A DNA stretch of 15,243 nt, taken from contig NZ_JACRSY010000051.1 in assembly GCF_014384995.1 (NCBI RefSeq), positions 1-15,243 of the forward strand. The letters run 5' to 3'. Below are positions 1 through 5,842 of the stretch, in pieces. The stretch comes from Zhenhengia yiwuensis. GTDB lineage: Bacteria > Bacillota > Clostridia > Lachnospirales > Cellulosilyticaceae. A program made the translations under genes and the position numbers. Within the stretch, counting starts at the first letter, position 1. Each line of letters begins with the position of its first letter. A model generated the notes under the pieces. The model ran no database searches and was not told the DNA's origin. It was given only the letters and a program-made list of their open reading frames with translations.

Positions 1-391
1 CATTGATGCCTAATGCAGTAGCAATATGACTTTTCCCTACACCTGGTGGTCCGATAAGAATAACATTCTGCGTATGATACATAAAATCTAGTGTTTCTAG
101 GCTTTTCAATTTTTGAGTATATCTATGATCATGGAAAGTGTAATCATAGTTTTCAAATGTTTGGTATCTTTCAAAGCCTGCATTTTCTATATTTCTATTT
201 ACTAATCTTGTCTTTTTTCCTAGTTCTTCTAATCGAATGAGATTGAGTAAAAACTCTTTATAACTAAGATTGTTTTTAATGGCTTTTTGAATCTCTTCTT
301 CATAATTTGCTCGTATGTCTATTAATTTAAAACTTCTTAACATTTCTTGTATGTAAGCATCTGTATCATTAAATTTATGGGAAGATTTCAT
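1..391 (-). CDS. istB: IS21-family ATP-binding helper protein IstB, 3' part outside window
   Basis: IstB is the AAA+ ATPase that works with the IstA transposase to select and remodel the target DNA of IS21 elements. I read it as an open frame from ATG at 391-389 to the left edge, giving about 130 residues. The visible part has a charged helical N-terminal domain (residues ~1-90) followed by a Walker A motif, GPPGVGKSH, near residues 114-122; the Walker B region is off the window. The start is supported by GGAGGA lying 7 bases upstream. It overlaps the end of istA by 17 bases, which fits translational coupling of the two genes, as is usual in IS21 elements. The gene is cut only by the window boundary; I see no frameshift or internal stop. 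Confidence 0.93.
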   Translation of the reverse strand, partial: MKSSHKFNDTDAYIQEMLRSFKLIDIRANYEEEIQKAIKNNLSYKEFLLNLIRLEELGKKTRLVNRNIENAGFERYQTFENYDYTFHDHRYTQKLKSLETLDFMYHTQNVILIGPPGVGKSHIATALGIN

Positions 392-1856
392 AGGCTGTTC
401 CTCCGTCATCATAATAATCTAATGATCTAATCAATGTACTTTCTGAGGTCGTTAATTGCTTTGATTCTAAGATGATTTCAAGGTACTTATCTTTTAAAAC
501 ACTTTTAATCTCTTCAATACGATATAGCTCCTGAGTTATACAGTAATCCAGGACCTTTTCCATATGTTCTAAAGGATATAATTCCAATAGACTAAGAATT
601 CTTCTAGCATGATAAGTCGGTTGCTCAAGTTTCTTTGCAGCAGCTACTAAATACTGTTCTCCATTACTGAAAGTAGATATCATAAGCCTTTTAATTTCAG
701 GAATAGATTTGCTTACTTTAGTTTTAATAACATCATAATGTTCTTCAAGTTTATTAACTAAAGAATCATCAACGGTTAAATCATAAGTTGCAATAACAGA
801 CTTAGCGCTATTAAAGATTTCTATTAAATAACCATAAGATACTTTATAACTTACTGTTTGCTCTACAAAACTTACAGGAACACTATATTTTTTACCCTTT
901 ATCATTACTAGACTATCTAAGCTAACTTTTCGAAATTCAAGTTTTTCATTATAATATCTATTTCTCGGAAGAGGAAGAAGGGATGACTTTTCTTCTTGAT
1001 AAGCTTCTTTTGGAATACGTTTAGTTGTAGTGTGCAACTTATTATTCCAGTTCTCAATAAACTTATCCAATCTCTGATTAAGATCTGTCATACTTTCAAA
1101 AGTATTTCCTTTTATAAAGTGCTCCTCAAGATAATTAAAAGGACGTTCTACCTTACCTTTTGTTCTTGCTCTATAGGGTTGGCAAGCATTAAGTTCTACT
1201 CCTAAATGGGCTGCTAGAATTAATGATTCTCTGGTATACTTAGGTTCTTTACCTTCTAAGTGCTCTATAATAAGTGCTTTAGGGTTATCAACCATGAGTT
1301 CAATAGTTACTCCATCTAACTTGAAATATAAATCTTCGATTGCCTTATGAACAGCATCTGCATCCATTCTCAAAGAACATACCATAGCTTTATATCTGCT
1401 ATATGAAAGTACCATTGCAAAACAATAGACTGTTACATAAGTTCCATTTACCAGTAGTTTATAATGGGCCCAGTCGAACTGAGCTTGATCTCCAGGGGGT
1501 GTTTCAAACCTAACGGTTGCTTTGGTGGAAATTTTTCTTTTTTGCTGCTGAAGAGTTGAGAGATATCTATAAACAGGTCCAATGCTGCCATCATATCCTA
1601 TTTTCAATAACTCTTCATAAATTCTAGTACCTATAAAATTATAACTAGGATCTAGGTACCAAATTTTAATCTGTTCTTTATAGGCCTCCACCTTTGAAGG
1701 ATAGATTTTTCTTTGATAAGTAGGCCTAGTAGGGGATCTAAGAAGTTTCTTTACCGTATTCTTAGACATTTTTAGTTCTCTAGCAATTCCACGGATACTC
1801 ATTCCTTTTTTATGGAGTTGCCTAACTGTAATCCATTCATCCACGTCTTTCACCAC
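375..1856 (-). CDS. istA: IS21-family transposase IstA
   Basis: IstA is the DDE transposase that cuts and joins the ends of the element. I start it at GTG 1856 (493 residues), because AAAGGAG at 1869-1863 sits 6 bases before it. A longer frame opens at GTG 1886 but has no ribosome binding site and would place that AAAGGAG inside the coding sequence. GTG 1853 is equally possible. Residues ~8-39 form a helix-turn-helix (GMSIRGIARELKMSKNTVKK). The integrase core follows, with the catalytic triad visible as Asp128 (QFDWA), Asp190 (MVDNPKA) and Glu237 (GKVERPF). The length is typical for the family. istB follows with a 17-base overlap. The frame is intact, so the transposase could be active. Confidence 0.95.
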   Translation of the reverse strand: MVKDVDEWITVRQLHKKGMSIRGIARELKMSKNTVKKLLRSPTRPTYQRKIYPSKVEAYKEQIKIWYLDPSYNFIGTRIYEELLKIGYDGSIGPVYRYLSTLQQQKRKISTKATVRFETPPGDQAQFDWAHYKLLVNGTYVTVYCFAMVLSYSRYKAMVCSLRMDADAVHKAIEDLYFKLDGVTIELMVDNPKALIIEHLEGKEPKYTRESLILAAHLGVELNACQPYRARTKGKVERPFNYLEEHFIKGNTFESMTDLNQRLDKFIENWNNKLHTTTKRIPKEAYQEEKSSLLPLPRNRYYNEKLEFRKVSLDSLVMIKGKKYSVPVSFVEQTVSYKVSYGYLIEIFNSAKSVIATYDLTVDDSLVNKLEEHYDVIKTKVSKSIPEIKRLMISTFSNGEQYLVAAAKKLEQPTYHARRILSLLELYPLEHMEKVLDYCITQELYRIEEIKSVLKDKYLEIILESKQLTTSESTLIRSLDYYDDGGTAYEIFP

Positions 1857-1892
1857 TTTTGTCTCCTTTACGTTATGATTAGTCACGTAAAG

Positions 1893-1919
1893 GGTATAGG
1901 ATTTTTAAACATGGGTCAA
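1893..1919 (-). promoter_or_regulatory. Weak candidate promoter for istAB
   Basis: TTGACC at 1919-1914 and TATACC at 1898-1893 are separated by 15 bases, just upstream of the istA ribosome binding site. The -35 hexamer falls inside the inner terminal repeat, so transposase binding could repress its own promoter. The spacer is short and the -10 is imperfect, so this is tentative. Confidence 0.3.
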
Positions 1920-1949
1920 ATTTAAATGTGAATGATGGGTCAGATTTAA
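1911..1949 (-). repeat. IS21 terminal-end repeats (transposase binding sites)
   Basis: Two directly repeated 15-mers lie at 1911-1925 and 1935-1949. They match at 14 of 15 positions, and their starts are 24 bases apart; on the minus strand they read TTAAATYTGACCCAT. Multiple short repeats at each end are a hallmark of IS21 elements and are the expected IstA binding sites. Confidence 0.75.
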
Positions 1950-1956
1950 TTATAAA

Positions 1957-2229
1957 TCAACATCCTGTGCCTCCTGAAGTTGCTTGTGTACTTGATGTAA
2001 GTTCACCACTTGATACGATATGAGCACTTCTTTTATAGGACTCTGTTAGAAGGTCAGATACTAAAAGATCATCTTGATCTAGTAATAGTTCACCTGTTTT
2101 AATTTGTAATGGTTGCACCTTTACTACCTTTCCAATACAGACTGCTGGTGTATTATATCTCTGTCCTTGTTCTTGCATAATGTTTAATAATCCTGTATAT
2201 GGGTTGTTTATTGTTATCACTCCTCTCAT
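1957..2229 (-). pseudogene. DUF2577 (XkdR-like) phage baseplate/tail protein, C-terminus cut off by IS21
   Basis: The residues GLLNIMQEQGQRYNTPA and a following segment of the GKVVKVQPLQIKTGELLLDQ type match the N-terminal half of DUF2577 proteins. These sit between XkdQ-like and XkdS-like genes in contractile tail operons and are thought to belong to the baseplate wedge or hub. The family usually runs on past 100 residues with a second beta-rich part. Here the frame ends after 90 codons, and the last Cys codon and the TGA stop come from the IS21 end. The gene is therefore a 5' fragment. ATG 2229 is preceded by AGGAG, but that AGGAG lies in a terminator hairpin arm. A second ribosome binding site (GAGGAGTGAT) lies inside the frame and points at an ATA codon at 2211, two codons before the family-like NNPYTG. 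Confidence 0.72.
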
Positions 2230-2262
2230 AAAAAATACTCCTAGTATGATTTTACTAAGAGT
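2230..2262 (-). terminator. Intrinsic terminator after the membrane cargo gene
   Basis: Read on the minus strand, ACTCTTAGTA and TACTAGGAGT form a 10-bp stem (one G-U pair) around a 6-base loop, followed by A and then six T. It sits about 50 bases past the stop of the 2310-3071 gene. Its 3' arm also contains the AGGAG nearest to the ATG of the DUF2577 gene. Confidence 0.7.
2231..2261. repeat. Dispersed terminator-like repeat, copy A
   Basis: This copy matches 3598-3628 at 26 of 31 positions; four of the five mismatches are in the 7-base centre. The outer blocks aaaaatac, cctagta and actaagag (plus strand) are identical in both copies. The two copies bracket the DUF2513-like and membrane-protein genes. 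Confidence 0.65.
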
Positions 2263-2309
2263 AACTATTACTTTTCCATTGCTAAATCTTATATTCTAAA
2301 TTATTTTAC

Positions 2310-3071
2310 TTATCTAACCACATTCTTTCCCATAATACCCATGAATAGTAAAACAATCAAACATATAGGGTAAATGATATACCATCCTAGTTTTTGCATG
2401 AATATGTAGAAGTCACTAGGTTCAGGATCTCTTACAGACATAAAGTTATGTAACTTAAAGAATAATAAAGGAAATTTAATATCTATTAATAGTATTACTA
2501 GAACTATAAAGAACATTATCACAGGATATATTTCTCCTCGTTTTTCTACACCATAACCTACTGCAAATTTTACTGTGGAAGATACCGATGGTATATAGTC
2601 ATCTGGATAGTACTCATTATTAACAATATATCTTACTATATTATCTGTATATGGCTCTTTATTTTTGTTATAAAGAAAAACTGGGCTGCTATAATTATAA
2701 AACCCATTATAAATTTCTTTATTATCCTGCAAAATCCTTACTCTTCCCTGATCCTCATTTTCTTTTTCAATAAATACAGAGTATCTGAAGTATAAGTTGT
2801 TTGGGAGAGTATACTCAACAATAACTTCTCCGGTCTTTTCATTTGCATTTTTCACATTTACTAACACGGTTTCACCAAGATAGTTTCCTTCATACTTTGT
2901 ACTTTCTACTAAGTTAATTTGCAGCAACTCTCCACCATTAAAGTATTTAATATTTTGATTAAATATCTTAATATACCAACTAGAAAAAACTCCTATAACA
3001 GTAGTAATTAAAACTAACACACCAATCTTACCAACTTTATTTTTCCACAATATCTTTATTAATTTAAGCAT
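2310..3071 (-). CDS. Three-TM membrane protein, phage cargo gene of unknown function
   Basis: A 253-residue protein with one N-terminal membrane segment (residues ~14-34), a long soluble domain (~40-178) and two C-terminal membrane segments (~181-200 and ~230-246). The central domain is rich in beta-type sequence. The motif RDPEPSDFY between the last two segments recalls small membrane families such as DUF6199, but only weakly. I do not recognise a family with confidence. ATG 3071 is preceded by AAAAGGGG six bases upstream. It is not part of the normal tail module, has a terminator 50 bases downstream, and sits in the cargo island between the hub gene and the DUF2577 gene. Topology fits a cell-envelope role, for example exclusion of other phages, but that is inference. 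Confidence 0.8.
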   Translation of the reverse strand: MLKLIKILWKNKVGKIGVLVLITTVIGVFSSWYIKIFNQNIKYFNGGELLQINLVESTKYEGNYLGETVLVNVKNANEKTGEVIVEYTLPNNLYFRYSVFIEKENEDQGRVRILQDNKEIYNGFYNYSSPVFLYNKNKEPYTDNIVRYIVNNEYYPDDYIPSVSSTVKFAVGYGVEKRGEIYPVIMFFIVLVILLIDIKFPLLFFKLHNFMSVRDPEPSDFYIFMQKLGWYIIYPICLIVLLFMGIMGKNVVR

Positions 3072-3178
3072 ACATGGCCCCTTTTAACTATTTTTACTAA
3101 GAATATTATTATGAGCAGTGCTATTATATTAGTCTTTGATATTCTATGTATACACTTTCCTCCTATAAATCGTGTATT

Positions 3179-3469
3179 TTATTCTAGCAGCTTTTCTAAT
3201 TTCTTTTCTATAATACTCGTAGCAACTTTACCTAAAATTTCTATTGTTCCCGGCACTCCACCTTCTAACACTACTTTTTTAGTCTTTTCCCATGTTGATT
3301 TTTCTCTAATCTTGTTGAGATATTCGTTGCCCCTGAAGGTTAATGGGCCAACTCCAAATTCTTGTAATCCATCATCATAATAATTTCCTGCATAATCAGA
3401 TACAAAGCCAGCTTCATATAGTAATTTGCAATGATATGCTATGGTTTTCATGTCATAATCCATTTTCAT
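3179..3469 (-). CDS. Short DUF2513-like protein
   Basis: A 96-residue protein starting at ATG 3469. An earlier in-frame ATG at 3484 overlaps the ribosome binding site GGGAGG, which sits 7 bases before the chosen start. The middle and C-terminal parts resemble DUF2513: a YHCKLLYEAGF helix, then LTFRGNEYLNKIREKSTWEK, then a helical tail ending in KKLEKLL. Usual members begin with about 25-35 more residues of a winged-helix-like domain; here that part is absent and the conserved YHxKLL helix starts near residue 12. It may be an N-terminally shortened or internally deleted version. DUF2513 genes are common in mobile elements, and their function is unknown. It follows an xkdQ remnant and precedes a membrane gene in the cargo island. 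Confidence 0.75.
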   Translation of the reverse strand: MKMDYDMKTIAYHCKLLYEAGFVSDYAGNYYDDGLQEFGVGPLTFRGNEYLNKIREKSTWEKTKKVVLEGGVPGTIEILGKVATSIIEKKLEKLLE

Positions 3470-3522
3470 TTGTAATCCTCCCATAGAACCGAAATTTGTT
3501 ATACATAAGTATATATATGTTT

Positions 3523-3612
3523 TTATATTTTTATCATGTCTAATCCTACGTTTGCTTCATACTGACCATTATTCCACTTATGACTATCACTTGTAATAAA
3601 AATACCCCTAGT
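3523..3612 (-). pseudogene. Remnant of the 3' end of an xkdQ-like hub gene
   Basis: An open stretch of 29 codons plus TAA reads, in part, TRGIFITSDSHKWNNGQYEA. The intact hub protein ends with FFIVGDSHSWSGGQYKTNMS plus six residues, so both share the pattern F-I-x-x-DSH-x-W-x-x-GQY close to a stop codon. At DNA level GTGATAGTCA is identical. A stop codon (TAG, 3621-3619) closes the frame just upstream, and there is no start codon, so it is not an expressed gene. It marks the old end of a second or previous xkdQ allele, left behind when the upstream cargo gene was inserted. Confidence 0.72.
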
Positions 3613-3628
3613 AAATTTCTACTAAGAG
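3598..3628. repeat. Dispersed terminator-like repeat, copy B
   Basis: Partner of the copy at 2231-2261, with 26 of 31 positions identical. Beyond the repeat the two loci diverge. Since the 3' arm overlaps sequence homologous to xkdQ in this copy, the repeat may mark a recombination junction rather than only a terminator. Confidence 0.65.
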
Positions 3629-3629
3629 C
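3598..3629 (-). terminator. Intrinsic terminator after the two-TM cargo gene
   Basis: On the minus strand GCTCTTAGTA and TACTAGGGGT pair over 10 bp (three G-U pairs) around GAAATT, followed by A and five T. It lies about 80 bases after the stop of the 3708-4157 gene. Its 3' arm and T-run overlap the first codons of the xkdQ remnant. Confidence 0.6.
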
Positions 3630-3707
3630 ATCATTTATTATTTGATTTATGAAATAACTAACTTCATAACTTTTCTATCAATTACAGATTTTATTCAACT
3701 TCTTTAA

Positions 3708-4157
3708 CTAGGCTTTCTTACCATTCTCTACCACTATATTATTATCTAAACATACTATTCCTATATCTACACTTTCAACTCCACCTGTTGATGAAGTCAC
3801 ATCAATTAGTAAATCATTTTTATTCCTATTATCTGGAGTACTTCGTATAACATTTACAAACTTCAAAACAACCTGCTTCCCATTGTCTTGTATATGTTTA
3901 TAAAACTTATTTATATAATATATTAAAAAATAAATAAGTACTATGTTTAGAAGAAAATAGCCCCAATGTATCTCCATAGAATCTAATGGTTCTATCCCCT
4001 GTGATATATCATATGTTGTTATAAATTCAAATGGAAATCCCATTCCTACTTCAACTAGACGAATATACCTAATTGGTGAAAAATACGCTATTAATAGTGT
4101 ACTCCATGCAGCTAAATTGAGTATCTTAAAATCTATTTTTCTTAATATGTACTTCAC
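3708..4157 (-). CDS. Two-TM membrane protein, phage cargo gene of unknown function
   Basis: A 149-residue protein beginning with GTG 4157, 8 bases after AAGGAGG. Two hydrophobic segments at residues ~11-28 and ~65-83 are followed by a polar C-terminal tail of about 65 residues. No family recognised. It lies directly after the hub gene and has its own strong promoter-like sequence in that junction and a hairpin terminator about 80 bases downstream, so it is a self-contained unit. Composition is similar to its neighbours. Location and topology suggest a lysogen-expressed membrane protein; the function is unknown. Confidence 0.75.
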   Translation of the reverse strand: MKYILRKIDFKILNLAAWSTLLIAYFSPIRYIRLVEVGMGFPFEFITTYDISQGIEPLDSMEIHWGYFLLNIVLIYFLIYYINKFYKHIQDNGKQVVLKFVNVIRSTPDNRNKNDLLIDVTSSTGGVESVDIGIVCLDNNIVVENGKKA

Positions 4158-4236
4158 CCCAAACCCCTCCTTGACTTTTCAGTTTCAACTAATAGAATAA
4201 CTATTTCAAAATCTGAATTCACCTTATTTATATACT

Positions 4237-4265
4237 ATTATAACTAATTTTTTACATCTGTTCAA
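4237..4265 (-). promoter_or_regulatory. Sigma-A-like promoter of the 3708-4157 cargo gene
   Basis: TTGAAC at 4265-4260, a 17-base spacer and a perfect TATAAT at 4242-4237. The -35 hexamer overlaps the last codons of the hub gene, and the start codon lies about 80 bases downstream. This supports expression independent of the phage late transcript. Confidence 0.6.
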
Positions 4266-5184
4266 CTTTTATACTCATATTAGTTTTATATTGCCCACCA
4301 CTCCAACTGTGACTATCACCCACAATAAAAAATAGACCCAGCTGTTTAGTTGACGAGTCTTCAATATTTACTAATTTCCCACTAACATATGAAGTGTTGC
4401 CTAGTGTGGTTAACTCTATGCTTTGCTCTATTCCCTGAAGCATATTACTAGCTACTGTTCCAGCTTGCTTGTCTTGTTCTTTAGTGTAGACATCTTGGAA
4501 GATACCAACTAGATCAATAAGCTCTTTATCTTCTACCACACCTAAATACTGGTCTTGCTCATCATATATTTTCACCCTATTAATTACTTCTTCTGCATTT
4601 TCTGAGTATGAACTTTCCATGATGTTTGTATTGCTCGTTATGGTGTGTGGTAATGCTTCTTTTCCTACCTCGCCCACACATAACTTCCCTTGTCGCATCT
4701 CAATGCTATACTTCTTTTTATTCTGTTTACTTGCCATCTCATAAGCTTTAGAAATAATTTCATACATCCCATCACCATTACAAAGCATCTTTTGTGGTAT
4801 TCCTGTTGGTGCTAATTCACCTATTTCCACACCTAAATCATTACAAACTATTCTTGCTATAGCTTCGGCTGTCTTATCTTTAAAGTTATAAGTTCCTTTG
4901 CTTTTTGCCAGCCTTATTGCATCATCATAAGCTGTTACTTGAATAGTTCCTTGCTCTCCTAGCCTCTCATTATAGAACACCCTTCCCCTAAATAATTCCA
5001 CATTATTATCATCATATAGAAATAATTGCTCACCAATATTAGGATAAACTTTAGGAGCGTAGTGGTCATATAACGAATATAAAAAGTTAAGTTCTAACTT
5101 TCTAGCAATCTCTTCTTCACTTCCACTCCAAGTAATTTCACTTATCATATGAGTTACATCTATTAGGCCTGCTTTATTCTTCAA
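4252..5184 (-). CDS. xkdQ: XkdQ-like baseplate hub protein
   Basis: XkdQ-like proteins (related to gpD/gp27 hubs) form the ring that joins the tail tube to the baseplate spike. The 310-residue frame contains the N-terminal ITWSGSEEEIARKLEL block, a LFRGRV segment, the central domain with KSKGTYNFKDKTAEAI, and the C-terminal block FFIVGDSHSWSGGQY. From TTG 5184 the N-terminus is slightly short: five more in-frame codons (I-P-K-V-I) precede it, matching the family pattern M-(I)-P-K-V-x-L-x-N. They lead back to an ATT at 5199-5197 that overlaps the stop of the LysM gene as TAATT, where TAATG would be expected. Either TTG 5184 (with AAAGG upstream) or ATT 5199 (with GGTGAT upstream) is the real start. 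A partial second copy of its 3' end lies at 3523-3612. Confidence 0.88.
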   Translation of the reverse strand: MKNKAGLIDVTHMISEITWSGSEEEIARKLELNFLYSLYDHYAPKVYPNIGEQLFLYDDNNVELFRGRVFYNERLGEQGTIQVTAYDDAIRLAKSKGTYNFKDKTAEAIARIVCNDLGVEIGELAPTGIPQKMLCNGDGMYEIISKAYEMASKQNKKKYSIEMRQGKLCVGEVGKEALPHTITSNTNIMESSYSENAEEVINRVKIYDEQDQYLGVVEDKELIDLVGIFQDVYTKEQDKQAGTVASNMLQGIEQSIELTTLGNTSYVSGKLVNIEDSSTKQLGLFFIVGDSHSWSGGQYKTNMSIKVEQM

Positions 5185-5198
5185 AATTACCTTTGGAA

Positions 5199-5831
5199 TT
5201 ATATCACCAGCCTTTGTCCTACCTTAAGCAAGTCAGGATTTTTTATATTATTCTTTTCTGCGATAACCTTATAATTAGAGCCTTCTCCTGTTACTTTCTT
5301 TGCTATCCCCCACAATGTATCACCTTTCTTAACTACATATTCGTTTGGTGCGGGCTTGGTTTCCCTCTTTGTATTAGGGACTTTTAAGGTTGTTCCATTA
5401 GATGTGGTTGTAGTAGTCACATTACTTGCCTTAATAAACTTATATTCCTTTAGTTCCAAAATAAAATAAACATCACCTGTTCCATCAGCTTCTGAATAGG
5501 TAATGCTCTCTATTGCCATTGCATAATTTATAGGGGTTTCAGTAACAATTATCCTAATTGGTTTCCCTGATTCTTTCCACTTTAAGAGCATCTTAATGCA
5601 ATCATAGGGCTGCGGGAAATCTTTGTATAGGCAAAAACTATATTGCTGCTTTGGGAAGAAAGATTCTATTGTCATAGTTGCAAGCCCTGTTTTGCCTATT
5701 AGATTAATCTCGCCTAAGTTCGTTATATTTACAGTAGTATTTTGATGTGGTATTGAAACCTCAAAAGAGGAAGGAATGACCGGAAGCCTTAACCTTTCCT
5801 CGTTGTTATTAAATGAAAGATAGTAGTGCAC
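5199..5831 (-). CDS. xkdP: XkdP-like tail protein with C-terminal LysM domain
   Basis: A 210-residue protein with an N-terminal baseplate-type domain (LRLPVIPSSFEVS..., residues ~15-125), a polar linker and a LysM domain at ~165-210 (YVVKKGDTLWGIAKK ... LLKVGQRLVI). Such proteins sit between the tape measure and hub genes in contractile tails; LysM is thought to bind peptidoglycan or help position the hub. The start is GTG 5831, 5 bases after AAAGGAGG. An ATG nearby is in another frame and stops early. The gene lies 11 bases after the tape measure gene, and its TAA stop touches the proposed ATT start of the hub gene. Confidence 0.9.
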   Translation of the reverse strand: MHYYLSFNNNEERLRLPVIPSSFEVSIPHQNTTVNITNLGEINLIGKTGLATMTIESFFPKQQYSFCLYKDFPQPYDCIKMLLKWKESGKPIRIIVTETPINYAMAIESITYSEADGTGDVYFILELKEYKFIKASNVTTTTTSNGTTLKVPNTKRETKPAPNEYVVKKGDTLWGIAKKVTGEGSNYKVIAEKNNIKNPDLLKVGQRLVI

Positions 5832-5842
5832 ACATACCTCCT

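Larger units (their letters stand above)
1..1962 (-). mobile_element. IS21-family insertion sequence, one end and most of the body
   Basis: The element carries istA and istB in the usual order and orientation. Its istA-proximal end is placed at 1962, where the minus strand reads TGTTGATTTATAATTAAATC. This begins with the 5'-TG expected of IS21 termini and lies immediately outside a phage reading frame that stops two codons later. The opposite end is beyond the left edge, so the target duplication cannot be checked. The element points in the same direction as the phage late genes, so late transcripts could read into it. Placement of the end relies on the TG rule plus the break in the DUF2577 frame, so it could be off by a few bases. 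Confidence 0.88.

Noticed and set aside
3142..3162. GTG TAT ACA TAG directly after AGGAGGAAA
   Set aside because: A three-codon frame is too short to claim as a gene or leader peptide without other evidence.
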